A stretch of 64,000 nucleotides of DNA from Lachnospiraceae bacterium (GCA_910575555.1 CAJTFX010000002.1:186001-250000); one strand, 5' to 3'. Counted from the stretch's first letter, positions 1 through 10,219 are shown. The notes: a model not told the origin generated them from the letters alone. A program made the numbers and translations.

Positions 1-1
1 C

Positions 2-277
2 GGCAACCGTCAGGAAATGCATGAAAAAATCCGTCAGCTTTCCATGGAAGCAGGCAGACATGTAAAGGAAGAAGGGAAAGAAAACAATCTTCTGGAACTG
101 ATTGCGGCAGATCCGGCCTTTCATCTGACATTGGAGGAACTGGAAGGTTCCATGGAGCCTTCGAAGTACGTGGGACGCGCGCCCCTTCAGGTGGAGAAAT
201 TCCTGGTCCGGGCGGTGCAGCCGGTGTTGGAAGAACGGAAAGAAATGCTGGGCATGACGGCTGAGATTAATGTGTAA
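2..277 (+). CDS. purB: Adenylosuccinate lyase, C-terminal part (gene cut by window edge)
   Basis: The reading frame is open from base 2, so the gene starts upstream of the window; about 91 codons remain. The visible tail has the helical C-terminus of the fumarase/aspartase superfamily, with the phrase YVGRAPLQVEKF near the end, as in bacterial and clostridial PurB. The enzyme removes fumarate from SAICAR and adenylosuccinate in purine synthesis in the cytoplasm. Catalytic motifs lie outside the window, so the call rests on the tail alone. A perfect 15-bp hairpin follows 43 bases after the stop. Confidence 0.8.
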   Translation, partial: GNRQEMHEKIRQLSMEAGRHVKEEGKENNLLELIAADPAFHLTLEELEGSMEPSKYVGRAPLQVEKFLVRAVQPVLEERKEMLGMTAEINV

Positions 278-320
278 TTGCCGCGGGTTTTAAGGATTTT
301 TGAGATGGAATAAAAGTTTG

Positions 321-365
321 TAAACAAAGGGAAATGCTTTGAAGAAAGTAATTTCCCTTTGTTTA
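321..365 (+). terminator. 15-bp perfect hairpin after purB
   Basis: Arms 321-335 and 351-365 pair perfectly around a 15-base loop. It sits where a purB terminator is expected, but the following bases (ATAATATTTG) are not a proper U-tract. TATAAT at 364-369 overlaps the right arm and may be the -10 of the next gene, although no good -35 lies at the right distance. The hairpin may terminate purB only partly. Confidence 0.5.
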
Positions 366-423
366 TAATATTTGAGAAAGATAAATTTTGTTATAGGAAA
401 ATTAGAACAGATTTGGGAGTATC

Positions 424-1344
424 ATGGATGAAATGAAGAACGAAAAAACGTATACGGTTAATTTTCCGGTTCGGATGTTAGCGAATACAAATGGATTTAA
501 TTTTATTAACAGTATTTATTATGAAATAAACAATCGTAAATATGAAGAGATTACGTTTGATTTTCAGCTGACAAATATTTTTGAGACAAATTTAATTGCT
601 TTTTTAGGATATGCTATTGAGAAAATATATTCAAATCAGATTATTTTTGAATTGAAGATAGGGCAGGAACGTTATTTGTGCGAAGACCAGAGCATTGTAT
701 TAAGAAAAATTTTTGAGTTTTATTCACTGGATAAAAGCCCGGCTCTTTTGCCCCGAAAAATCGGAAACAGAAATCTGGCAGAAGAAGAACAGCTGCTTTT
801 AAGAGATTTAAAAGAATTGGAATTGAATGAATATAATAAAATCAGAACAATACTTAGCGAATTGATGGCAAACCTGAAAATGCATACGATTTATTTAGAC
901 GGATATTTTGCCGGATACCATGATTATAAAAACCATCAGATATTATTTTCTATAGTGAATTATGATATTACATTTGCAAATCATATCAAACAGGCAAATA
1001 AAATGGAATTTGAAAATGATTTTGAAGCAATTGTGTGGGCGTTGAAGAAAAATAATACAACCCGGCAGGACAGCGGCGGTATAGGGTTGTATATTTTAAG
1101 AAAATATATCAGCGATATGAATGGGAAATTTTCTGTTTTATCTGGAAATTCTTATGTAGAGTGCGACAAAATGTGCTATAATGAAGAAAATGAAAATTTA
1201 ATCAGAGTAAGTAAACGAAAAAATTTATCACAGCGTTTTGAGGGAACTACCATAACTTTATATATTCCGGATCATAAAGGGAATTTGACGGATGAGAAGA
1301 AAGTTTTGGAAGAAATATGTTTACGATGTCTGTTGGAGGTCTAA
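424..1344 (+). CDS. GHKL-type ATPase with STAS-like N-terminal region, first gene of RES cassette
   Basis: A 306-residue soluble protein without membrane segments. Residues about 10-105 read like a STAS-like alpha/beta domain. Residues about 135-285 carry a histidine-kinase/anti-sigma-type ATP-binding fold: an N-box with E146 and N150 (ELMANLKMH), a G2-type glycine motif GGIGLYIL at 218-225, and a late GT pair at 274-275. No phosphoacceptor-histidine domain is visible, so it is more like an SpoIIAB-type switch ATPase than a sensor kinase. ATG 424 follows a GGGAG site. The RES gene starts on the base after its stop. Base composition is clearly more AT-rich than purB or eno, which suggests transfer. 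Exact role unknown; partner-switch control of the next gene is an inference. Confidence 0.6.
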   Translation: MDEMKNEKTYTVNFPVRMLANTNGFNFINSIYYEINNRKYEEITFDFQLTNIFETNLIAFLGYAIEKIYSNQIIFELKIGQERYLCEDQSIVLRKIFEFYSLDKSPALLPRKIGNRNLAEEEQLLLRDLKELELNEYNKIRTILSELMANLKMHTIYLDGYFAGYHDYKNHQILFSIVNYDITFANHIKQANKMEFENDFEAIVWALKKNNTTRQDSGGIGLYILRKYISDMNGKFSVLSGNSYVECDKMCYNEENENLIRVSKRKNLSQRFEGTTITLYIPDHKGNLTDEKKVLEEICLRCLLEV

Positions 1345-2568
1345 ATGGAGTGTGTCATTCAGTTTTTGGACAATGCGCATCAGAGGGAACTGAGACTGCT
1401 TGCGCAAAGGAGAAGTGAGAAATATGAAGATACGATTGAGCAATATAAGAAATTATTTCTGGTTCAGCTGCAGTATTTGAAAAAAGATTGCGGAAATAAG
1501 GAATGTGCCTATTCTCAGGCATGTAAAATTATAAAGAATGAAATATATGCACAGCCCAAAGCGCAGATTGAAGAATTTTTTAATGAAATAAAAAATATAT
1601 ATTTATTATGGATAGATTCCGGAGTGAAAGACGCTTTTGACAAGTTAGATAATCTTTTGGAAAGATATAAGATTAATTCATTTAAAGCTGAAATAAGCAG
1701 TTCAGATATTTTTTTCAAAGGGCGTGTGAGCGAAGAATATCTGACAAGATGGGATATGTTTCATATACCATTTAATAAGCGGCATTTAATTGGGAATCAA
1801 AGATATAGCTTAACGGGACAGCCAATTGTATACATGGGAAAATCTGTCGTGGATTTGGTAGAAGAACTGGGGGTGAAAGAACTTGAGAATTTTAAAGTAT
1901 CAACAATTCAACTGCCGGATGGTATAAAGGTTTTTGATCTGCGGAATTCTGTATTAGATGATTTAATCGTTATGGATATTGAGTGGCTGTTAGGCATTAG
2001 TGAAAATTTTGACGTACGGAATTTTTATAAGTTGTTACTGTCTTCCGTTTGCAGTTTTGTAAGGAGACAGGCATCGGCAAGTTACAGCTTTTGTGAAGAA
2101 TACGTTATTCCCCAATTATTGGCGCAAGTTTTGAAAAACAAGGGATATGACGGAATATTGTATCAGTCTACAAAACGGTTTAAAGATGTAGATATGGAGG
2201 AGCGTGAACATAAAGGGTTTGAATTCAGTTATAAATTGGGTTATACCGAGAATATAGCATTATTTACCAAGATAAATCGCCAACATGTATACGATCAGGA
2301 ACTTTTTCATCGAATTAATATAAGTGTTCCCGTTACAATAGATATGATTGATGAAGTGTCATTGGAAGATTTGGAAAGAATAAAAGAAGAAATAAATAAA
2401 AGCAATAAGGAACAGGAAAAAGTAACGATTGCAGATAAAATAGTGTCAGTGTATGCGCGGGCATATGATAACATACAGTATCATGGAATAGAATATGCCA
2501 AGTCAGATGTAGGGAAAATACATTTATATCATTTGTATGAAGTGCTGCATCAGATTTTAATTGATTAG
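1345..2568 (+). CDS. RES-domain protein (putative NAD-degrading toxin/effector)
   Basis: A 407-residue soluble protein. Residues about 124-310 carry RES-family signatures: R127, the block RYSLTGQPIVYMGKS (153-167) followed by an acidic pair E173/E174, IPQ at 255-257, and GYDGILYQS at 267-275. RES proteins of the ParT/MbcT type resemble ADP-ribosyltransferases and break down NAD+; that activity here is an inference. The N-terminal 120 residues are extra compared with short RES toxins and include a Cys cluster (C49, C54, C60) that could bind metal. A C-terminal tail of about 90 residues is unassigned. It is preceded by GGAGG inside the ATPase gene and starts at the base after that gene's stop, so the two are very likely cotranslated. 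No Xre-type antitoxin is adjacent. Confidence 0.65.
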   Translation: MECVIQFLDNAHQRELRLLAQRRSEKYEDTIEQYKKLFLVQLQYLKKDCGNKECAYSQACKIIKNEIYAQPKAQIEEFFNEIKNIYLLWIDSGVKDAFDKLDNLLERYKINSFKAEISSSDIFFKGRVSEEYLTRWDMFHIPFNKRHLIGNQRYSLTGQPIVYMGKSVVDLVEELGVKELENFKVSTIQLPDGIKVFDLRNSVLDDLIVMDIEWLLGISENFDVRNFYKLLLSSVCSFVRRQASASYSFCEEYVIPQLLAQVLKNKGYDGILYQSTKRFKDVDMEEREHKGFEFSYKLGYTENIALFTKINRQHVYDQELFHRINISVPVTIDMIDEVSLEDLERIKEEINKSNKEQEKVTIADKIVSVYARAYDNIQYHGIEYAKSDVGKIHLYHLYEVLHQILID

Positions 2569-2579
2569 AGGAAAAATGT

Positions 2580-2882
2580 ATGTGTAAAATTAATGTAAAA
2601 ACGATTATTCAAAGTCCCCTTGCGGATGATGATAAAAAGGGAGATTTACTGTTTCATGAAATTAAGGCGAAAGCGTATGAAGGTGAATCAAAAGAGATAT
2701 GTTTAGATTTTAAAGACGTTGATTTAGTGAATACAGCGTTTTTAAACAATGCAATCGGGCGGTTATATGATGCAAATAAGTTTGATATGAGCAGTACGCG
2801 CATAAAGATCATTAACATGGAAAAGAGCATGTTGGAGTTATTAAAAGAAAGTGTGAGGACAGCAAGGCTGATGTATGGTTAA
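2580..2882 (+). CDS. STAS-like DUF4325 family protein, third gene of RES cassette
   Basis: A 100-residue protein with the STAS-like DUF4325 pattern: a predicted strand with LDFKDVDLVNTAFLNNAIG, then a helix, then IKIINM. STAS-like proteins of this kind are often found beside or fused to GHKL ATPases. Start ATG 2580 lies 11 bases after the RES stop, with GAGGAAAA as ribosome site. The anti-anti-sigma-like shape, next to a GHKL ATPase and a RES effector, suggests a regulatory switch, but no phosphorylatable Ser is assigned with certainty. Composition is AT-rich like the other two genes, and the cassette ends here. Confidence 0.6.
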   Translation: MCKINVKTIIQSPLADDDKKGDLLFHEIKAKAYEGESKEICLDFKDVDLVNTAFLNNAIGRLYDANKFDMSSTRIKIINMEKSMLELLKESVRTARLMYG

Positions 2883-3039
2883 GCCCGTGAACGCCCCGCA
2901 ATAAATCCGCCAGTTCTGCACCCATTTCCGTATAATTACAAAATTCCTGCAAATACTGTATACAGGAAAACTTTGCAGTACAGATGAATTGGGCCAAAAT
3001 AGTTCTGCCATGGAAAGGCTGTTTCTTCCAGGCAGGTGA

Positions 3040-4398
<1,359 letters not shown>

Positions 4399-4464
4399 AC
4401 CATGTTTGAAATTGAAAATGGCATTAATTCCAATTTATTTCGCTGGATATATTGAAATGCCAAA

Positions 4465-4510
4465 AGTCCGTAAAGGAAGAGATTTCAACCTTTACGGACT
4501 CTATCATTTT
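4465..4510 (+). terminator. Intrinsic terminator after eno
   Basis: Perfect 12-bp stem (4465-4476 with 4489-4500), 12-base loop, followed by CTATCATTTT. The convergent gene ends at 4533, so it may serve both directions. Confidence 0.85.
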
Positions 4511-4532
4511 GACGCGGCGTTTTTCTTACGCG

Positions 4533-6299
4533 TTATTTATAGCAGGTATAAAAATTCCACCGGGACAGATCAATCTGCTCGATTTTGTCTGTATCGATTA
4601 CGTTGCTGTCTGTAGGAGGACAGAACTGATAATTTGTTCCATCTTCGATAGACTGCGCCACCATATGCCATGCCTGCCATTCTGGCGTACCGTATTTATA
4701 TTTGTAATACAAATTTTCCAGAGGATAATTGATCATTTTACCAAAGGCCGTTAAAAGGGCGGGCGAGGTATAGGAATTGAATTCAAATTTTTCAAATTTC
4801 CAGAAAGGAACCCCTTCGTCTGCGGCAAGGGAAATATAGTGGCCGCTGTCTGCCGCTGTTTTGGTGTAAACAGAATGGCTGCGCATATAGCTTGTAATGG
4901 TCTGCATTTTTTCCTTTTTTGTCATGGAATTCGTAGTCACCTGGTTAATGAGAGACTGCATCCATGCGGTCTGCTCCTTGTCGATATCCTTTATATCGAT
5001 ATAGCCCAGTTCAGCATTTTCTATGATTGGCCTGCCCAGGCCGTCTTGGCCGCCTGGGAGATCATAGATTTTGTTTCCCTTGCTGTCAATGGCAAATTCC
5101 TGGACAGTGATACTGGTTTTTCCGGGAATCTCAAACATAAAAAGGCCCAGATAGCCGCCGTCTGTTTTATATAAAAAACTGGGCGTCATAACCCCCATGC
5201 TTTTTAAATCTTCGTAAACAGTGCCGTTACCAGGCATGAATAACGGCTCATTCTCTTTCTGGGTTGCAGTATCATAGAAGAACAGGTTAAAGTTATCCGT
5301 AGAGGGATTTTCCGTTTTCACGTATACAATACTGAATAAATTGGCGTATGGCTGATTAAGAAAATTTATTTCATAGGTGTACTTTGGTTTAAAATCCGTG
5401 ACCGTGATCTTGCGGCTTACGCTTTTGCCGTCCACGGTAGCTTTGATGGTGGTGGTTCCGGCCTGCTCCGCATAAAGGAGCACAGATTCCCCTTCAACAT
5501 CATTCTTATCCGCTTCGATAACAAAATCCGCAACTTCGGTATTGGAGGATTTCCAGGATATCTTCCCGTGTTTGGAAGAACTGCACACGACGCGGATTCT
5601 TCTTTCAGAGGATGTGTACATGGCGCTGATTGTGTCCTCGGCAAAGGAGATGCCGCCGGATTTTTTGATCTTCACCCTGCAGGATGCTTTTTTTCCGGTT
5701 CCGTCCGCTGCCTTTGCAGTAATGACGGCAGTTCCGGTTCCAACCCCTTTCACGGTTCCCCTGCTGCTGACGGTCGCGATTTTTTTGTTTGAAGTTGTCC
5801 ATACAACGTCTTTGCTGCCTCCTGTGCTTGTTTCCACGGAAGCTTTCAGCTTTAACGTATTGCCTTTTGCAATGGAGGCGGAAGTTTTATTCAGTTTCAC
5901 GCTGGTCACTCTGCCTTTGACGACTTTCACCGTAACGACGGCTTTTTTCTTCTTGTTTTTTGAGGAGCTTACAGTAATCTTCGCGGTTCCTGCCTTTTTA
6001 CCGGTAATCACGCCCTTGGCTGTGACAGATGCGATTTTTGGGTTTGAACTTTTATATTTTACTTTTTTGTTGGCTGATTTATCCGGTGAAACCGTAACAG
6101 TTGTTTTCAGGGTCGCTTTTTTGCCTTTTGCCAGTTTGATGGTTTTGCTTCCGGTCAATGAGTCTGTGGAGGTTACTTTTTTCACAATTATTTTTGATGC
6201 TGCCTCCGTTGTCCTCTCAGTGCCGGCAAACCATGCCAGGGCGCTGAATAACAGTGCGATTCCCACCGCATAAATCCGCCTGTGCTGCTGCTTTTTCAT
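4533..6299 (-). CDS. Exported Big_2 (Ig-like) repeat protein with C-terminal transglutaminase-like domain
   Basis: 588 residues. The N-terminus is a signal peptide (basic start, hydrophobic stretch about 10-26, small residues near 33). Three Ig-like Big_2-type domains follow at about 37-127, 130-213 and 215-305, recognisable by SSNPKIASVTAKGVITGKKAG and matching phrases. Residues about 430-560 resemble the transglutaminase-like fold, with the histidine in EWQAWHMVA. The position where a catalytic Cys is expected reads SYTSPALL, so it may be non-catalytic. Lysine richness in domain 1 fits cell-wall association; no LPXTG anchor is seen. It has its own promoter divergent from secG. Substrate and role unknown. 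Confidence 0.75.
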   Translation of the reverse strand: MKKQQHRRIYAVGIALLFSALAWFAGTERTTEAASKIIVKKVTSTDSLTGSKTIKLAKGKKATLKTTVTVSPDKSANKKVKYKSSNPKIASVTAKGVITGKKAGTAKITVSSSKNKKKKAVVTVKVVKGRVTSVKLNKTSASIAKGNTLKLKASVETSTGGSKDVVWTTSNKKIATVSSRGTVKGVGTGTAVITAKAADGTGKKASCRVKIKKSGGISFAEDTISAMYTSSERRIRVVCSSSKHGKISWKSSNTEVADFVIEADKNDVEGESVLLYAEQAGTTTIKATVDGKSVSRKITVTDFKPKYTYEINFLNQPYANLFSIVYVKTENPSTDNFNLFFYDTATQKENEPLFMPGNGTVYEDLKSMGVMTPSFLYKTDGGYLGLFMFEIPGKTSITVQEFAIDSKGNKIYDLPGGQDGLGRPIIENAELGYIDIKDIDKEQTAWMQSLINQVTTNSMTKKEKMQTITSYMRSHSVYTKTAADSGHYISLAADEGVPFWKFEKFEFNSYTSPALLTAFGKMINYPLENLYYKYKYGTPEWQAWHMVAQSIEDGTNYQFCPPTDSNVIDTDKIEQIDLSRWNFYTCYK

Positions 6300-6353
6300 A
6301 ATTTACTCTCCTTTCTTTTCAGTCAATGTTCCAAATCGTGCCATATAAAAATT

Positions 6354-6382
6354 ATGATAATATTTTTACAAAAAATTGTCAA
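6354..6382 (-). promoter_or_regulatory. Sigma-A promoter of the Ig-like gene
   Basis: Read on the minus strand: TTGACA (6382-6377), 17-bp spacer, TATCAT (6359-6354). Start codon 55 bases downstream with AGGAG site. Confidence 0.8.
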
Positions 6383-6430
6383 CTTTTATAACTAAGCTGT
6401 AATTATGGGAATGATTTTTCAAACAATCCC

Positions 6431-6459
6431 TTGAAATGCATTCCAAAATATGCTACTAT
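6431..6459 (+). promoter_or_regulatory. Sigma-A promoter of secG-rnr unit
   Basis: TTGAAA 6431-6436, 17-bp spacer, TACTAT 6454-6459, 43 bases before secG. Confidence 0.7.
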
Positions 6460-6501
6460 AAAACAAGTTGTGAGCATCACAGTCACAGGAGGTATGGAGA
6501 A

Positions 6502-6741
6502 ATGGCAGTTTTGAAAACGATTTTAACTGTAGTATTTATTTTGATAAGCATTGGTTTGACAGTAATTGTTTTAATGCAGGAGGGCAAATCTGCAGGACTT
6601 GGAACCATCAGCGGCGCCGCAGATACGTACTGGGGCAAGAACAAAGGCCGTTCCAGAGAAGGAGTCATGGTGAAGATTACCAGAGTTCTGGTGGTTTTGT
6701 TCCTGGTAATTGCCGCTGTATTGAATATCGGAAGCTTATAA
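6502..6741 (+). CDS. secG: Preprotein translocase subunit SecG
   Basis: 79 residues with two membrane segments (about 3-23 and 57-77) and between them the SecG loop MQEGKSAGLG...GAADTYWGKNKGRS. SecG is the accessory subunit of the SecYEG channel. The frame is open further upstream, but ATG 6502 is chosen because AGGAGG lies just before it and SecG proteins start at this first helix. A small hairpin with a T-run separates it from rnr, a common order in Firmicutes (secG-rnr-smpB-ssrA). Confidence 0.93.
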   Translation: MAVLKTILTVVFILISIGLTVIVLMQEGKSAGLGTISGAADTYWGKNKGRSREGVMVKITRVLVVLFLVIAAVLNIGSL

Positions 6742-6772
6742 GCAGCCAGGGGAGCTGTATTGTACACAAGAG

Positions 6773-6797
6773 ACTGTCGCTTTGCGGCAGTTTTTTC
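6773..6797 (+). terminator. Small terminator/attenuator between secG and rnr
   Basis: Stem ACTGTCGC/GCGGCAGT (6773-6780, 6784-6791; one G-U pair), 3-base loop, followed by TTTTTTC. It could reduce read-through into rnr, 19 bases downstream. Confidence 0.65.
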
Positions 6798-6815
6798 GTA
6801 TTATAGGAGAAATAT

Positions 6816-8969
6816 ATGGAGAGAAGTTTATTGGAAAACAGAAAGAAAATGATTTATGAATTCATGTGCAGTGATCTCTATGTGCCCATGAAAATAAAAG
6901 AACTGGCCGTGCTGCTGGATGTGCCCAAAGCGGAACGGGAAGATTTGGAAGAAGTGCTTACAGAGCTGATGCAGGAAGGAAAGATAGAAGTTTCCAGGCG
7001 GGGCAAGTATTCCAAAACAGAAGGAAAATTCTTAAAGGGCACATTTACCGGAAATGTCCGGGGATTTGGATTTGTCACCATCGAGGGAGAGCCGGAGGAC
7101 ATTTTTATACCGGAGGAGAGGATCAACGGCGCCATGCATGGAGATTTGGTGCAGATTGCGCTGCTGCCGGGAAAGGCGGAAGCCGGAAAACGCCGGGAGG
7201 GAGCGGTGGTAAAAATTTTGCAGCGGGGAGTGATCCAGGCAGTGGGCACATTCCAGAAAAGCAAAAATTTTGGATTTGTGGTGCCGGACAACCTGAAGCT
7301 TGGACAGGATATTTTTGTGCCTGCCGAACGTTCCATGGGAGCCGTGGACGGGCATAAAGTTGTGGTGGAGCTTACGGATTACGGCAGCGAAAAACGCAAG
7401 CCCGAGGGAAAAGTGGTAGAGATTATCGGGCATATCAATGATCCGGGAACAGACATTATGTCCATTGTAAAAGGATACGATCTGCCCACAGAATTTCCGG
7501 AAAAAGTATTAAAACAGGCCGTCAATGTGGGAAAACCTGTGAGTACAGCAGATATGGCAGGACGCAAAGACATCCGGGACTGGCAGATGGTGACCATTGA
7601 CGGAGAGGACGCCAAGGATTTGGATGACGCCATCACGCTGACCAGAGAGGGAGAACATTACCGTCTGGGAGTTCATATTGCAGATGTGACCAATTATGTA
7701 CAGGAGCGCAGCGCATTGGATGTGGAGGCGCTGAAACGGGGAACCAGCGTGTATCTGGTGGATCGTGTCATTCCCATGCTGCCCCATCATTTATCCAACG
7801 GAATCTGCTCTCTGAATGCAGGAGAGGATCGGCTGGCATTGAGCTGTATCATGGTAATTGATGAAAAAGGAACTGTCATTGACCATGAAATTGCAGAGAC
7901 TGTGGTACGTGTGGATCGCCGCATGAGCTATACAAGCGTACGGAAGATCCTGAAGGACAGAGATGAAAAGGAGCGGGAGGAGTACAAAGAACTGATTCCC
8001 ATGTTTGAGGACATGGAAAAACTTGCGGCGATTCTGCGGGAAAAGCGCAGAAAACGAGGCTCCATTGACTTTGATTTTCCGGAGACGAAAATTATTCTGG
8101 ACAAGCAGGGAAAACCTCTGGAAATCAAGCCCTATGAACGGAATGTGGCCACCAGGATTATTGAAGATTTTATGCTGATTGCCAATGAAACCGTGGCCCA
8201 GGACTTTTTCTGGCAGGAGCTTCCCTTTGTATACCGTACCCACGATACGCCGGACCCGGAGAAAGTTAAAAGCCTCAGCCTGTTTATCAATAATTTCGGC
8301 TATTCCATCCGAATCAGCCAGGACGAAATCCATCCCAAAGAACTGCAGAAATTGCTTGGGAAGATTGAGGATACGCCGGAGGAGCCGCTGATCAGCCGAC
8401 TGACGCTGCGTTCCATGAAGCAGGCCAAATATACCACGGACAATACCGGGCATTTCGGCCTTGCGGCCCAGTATTACTGTCATTTTACTTCGCCGATCCG
8501 CCGGTATCCGGATTTGCAGATTCACCGGATTATCAAGGAAACTCTGCGGGGAAAAATGAACGGAAAACGGATTTCCCACTATGAGAAAATTTTGCCGGAG
8601 GTAGCGGCCCAGTCCAGCGAAAGAGAGCGGCGGGCAGAGGAAGCGGAACGGGAAACAGATAAATTGAAAAAAGTGCAGTATATGTCGGAACGCATTGGAG
8701 AAGAATTTGAGGGGGTCATTTCCAGTATTACATCCTGGGGCATATACGTGGAGCTGCCCAATACCGTGGAGGGTATGGTGCATGTGACAAATCTGCAGGA
8801 TGATTATTATCACTATGAGGAAGCGGCCCATGAGATGGTGGGGGAGACCACCGGAAAACGATATAAATTGGGGCAGAAGCTGAGGGTTGTGACAGCCAGT
8901 GCCGATCCTGTGATGCGTACGATAGATTTTGTGCTGCCAGAGGAGGATTTGGAAATGAGCGGCCAGTAA
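6816..8969 (+). CDS. rnr: Ribonuclease R
   Basis: 717 residues, the usual length of clostridial RNase R. Order: N-terminal winged-helix-like region (about 1-65), two cold-shock-type OB domains (about 70-220; GFGFV and NFGFVVP), the RNB catalytic domain (about 250-580) with the Asp cluster DGEDAKDLDDAI, and a C-terminal S1 domain (about 630-705). It degrades structured RNA 3' to 5' and, in bacteria, helps remove non-stop mRNAs during trans-translation. Its position between secG and smpB, with ssrA downstream, fits that role. GGAGAAATAT precedes ATG 6816. Confidence 0.96.
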   Translation: MERSLLENRKKMIYEFMCSDLYVPMKIKELAVLLDVPKAEREDLEEVLTELMQEGKIEVSRRGKYSKTEGKFLKGTFTGNVRGFGFVTIEGEPEDIFIPEERINGAMHGDLVQIALLPGKAEAGKRREGAVVKILQRGVIQAVGTFQKSKNFGFVVPDNLKLGQDIFVPAERSMGAVDGHKVVVELTDYGSEKRKPEGKVVEIIGHINDPGTDIMSIVKGYDLPTEFPEKVLKQAVNVGKPVSTADMAGRKDIRDWQMVTIDGEDAKDLDDAITLTREGEHYRLGVHIADVTNYVQERSALDVEALKRGTSVYLVDRVIPMLPHHLSNGICSLNAGEDRLALSCIMVIDEKGTVIDHEIAETVVRVDRRMSYTSVRKILKDRDEKEREEYKELIPMFEDMEKLAAILREKRRKRGSIDFDFPETKIILDKQGKPLEIKPYERNVATRIIEDFMLIANETVAQDFFWQELPFVYRTHDTPDPEKVKSLSLFINNFGYSIRISQDEIHPKELQKLLGKIEDTPEEPLISRLTLRSMKQAKYTTDNTGHFGLAAQYYCHFTSPIRRYPDLQIHRIIKETLRGKMNGKRISHYEKILPEVAAQSSERERRAEEAERETDKLKKVQYMSERIGEEFEGVISSITSWGIYVELPNTVEGMVHVTNLQDDYYHYEEAAHEMVGETTGKRYKLGQKLRVVTASADPVMRTIDFVLPEEDLEMSGQ

Positions 8970-9020
8970 AGCGGCCCAATTCACACAGTATTTCAGGAAA
9001 ACTCAGGAGAGGATAAGCAG

Positions 9021-9485
9021 ATGGGAAAAGAAAGCAGGAAGTTAATTGCCAATAACAAAAAAGCATTTCACGATTATTTTATAGAGGACAAATATGAAGC
9101 AGGTATCAGTCTGGCCGGGACGGAGGTAAAGTCCCTGCGGATGGGAAAATGTTCCGTGAAGGAATCCTTTATCCGCATTGAGAACGGGGAAGTCATCATC
9201 TACGGAATGCACATCAGCCCCTATGAAAAAGGAAATATCTTTAACAAAGATCCCCTCCGTCCCCGGAAGCTTCTGATGCATAAATATGAAATCAATAAAA
9301 TCGCCGGGAAAATGGCGGAGAAAGGCTACACGGTGGTGCCCCTGCAGGTATATTTCAAAGGAAGCCTGGTAAAGGTGGAAATTGCGCTGGCCCGCGGAAA
9401 GAAGCTCTACGATAAACGCCAGGACATCGCCAAAAAAGACATGCGCCGGGAGTCGGAACGAGAGTTTAAAATAAAGAATATATAA
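9021..9485 (+). CDS. smpB: SsrA-binding protein SmpB
   Basis: 154 residues, standard length. Motifs: [20 protein letters not shown] at the N-terminus, AGTEVKSLR, and a basic tail with [13 protein letters not shown]. SmpB binds the tRNA-like part of tmRNA and stands in for the anticodon stem on stalled ribosomes. It lies 51 bases after rnr, AGGAGAGG precedes ATG 9021, and the tmRNA gene is 1.6 kb downstream. Confidence 0.97.
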   Translation: MGKESRKLIANNKKAFHDYFIEDKYEAGISLAGTEVKSLRMGKCSVKESFIRIENGEVIIYGMHISPYEKGNIFNKDPLRPRKLLMHKYEINKIAGKMAEKGYTVVPLQVYFKGSLVKVEIALARGKKLYDKRQDIAKKDMRRESEREFKIKNI

Positions 9486-9583
9486 AAGCCCCGGTTAAAA
9501 ATCTGCCCAATCATGACGAAATAGATAGAAGAAAATGGTAAATCAAACAGTATAGGCCGAACAGGAAAGGGCAGGTGACCTTA

Positions 9584-10219
9584 ATGAATATGTTTACAGT
9601 CAGTACCGGGCTGCAGACTGCCGGCAGCTTTCAGTCAAAAAGTGTTTTTGCCGGCAATTTGCCGGGGCTTCACAACAGCATGCTCAAAAGCGCAAAGGAT
9701 AAAACGGAGCGTCAGCAAAAAGCCGGAACGGAGATTGCATTCTGGGAGAAACAGAAGGAAAATCTGAAACAGAAGGAATGCGGCACCGTGGAAGAGATAG
9801 CCAAGAAGCTGGAGATGTTACATAATTATGAAGATGAGATTGCAGCAGTGAAGGCAGCTTATAACAGGGAGCAGATGTCTCATATTCTGGACGAAGCAGA
9901 AGAACAGGGCGAGAAGAACGCCCAGGCGGCTGAGAAACTGGAGCCAAAGACACCGGAAGAAAGACAGGAAGAAATGGTGGAAGAAGCTTTGGGCATCGAA
10001 GAGGACGAAAGCATTCTGGACGAAATGATGGACGAAATGACGGAGTCTGTGGAAGAAGTTTCAGAAGAACTGCAGGAAACGCAGGAAGAGGTTCTGGAAG
10101 AACTGCAGGAAGAGATAACCGACAGCATAACAGAGGAACTCATGGAAGAATCTGCGGAATCTGCAAAGAACGCGCCGCAGCAGCTGAACATGTACCGAAG
10201 GTTTGATATAAGGATATAA
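9584..10219 (+). CDS. Acidic coiled-coil hypothetical protein
   Basis: 211 residues, no signal peptide or membrane segment. The N-terminal 50 residues are Ser/Gly-rich; the rest is helical. A long glutamate-rich stretch at about 130-200 (repeats of EEL/EEV) is probably coiled coil and strongly negative. The family is not recognised. ATG 9584 is preferred over GTG 9575 in the same frame because AGGTGA sits 5 bases before the ATG. It lies between smpB and ssrA with the next gene, but nothing in the sequence ties it to trans-translation. Confidence 0.7.
   Translation: MNMFTVSTGLQTAGSFQSKSVFAGNLPGLHNSMLKSAKDKTERQQKAGTEIAFWEKQKENLKQKECGTVEEIAKKLEMLHNYEDEIAAVKAAYNREQMSHILDEAEEQGEKNAQAAEKLEPKTPEERQEEMVEEALGIEEDESILDEMMDEMTESVEEVSEELQETQEEVLEELQEEITDSITEELMEESAESAKNAPQQLNMYRRFDIRI

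Noticed and set aside
5542-6273. 243-codon open frame on the plus strand
   Set aside because: It is antisense to the Ig-like gene; low complexity (Val/Phe/Thr-rich) mirrors the Lys/Ser/Thr-rich repeats of the real protein, and it has no ribosome site.
7791-8984. 397-codon open frame on the minus strand inside rnr
   Set aside because: Shadow of the rnr codons; the rnr protein has complete motifs, and the antisense frame has no family resemblance.
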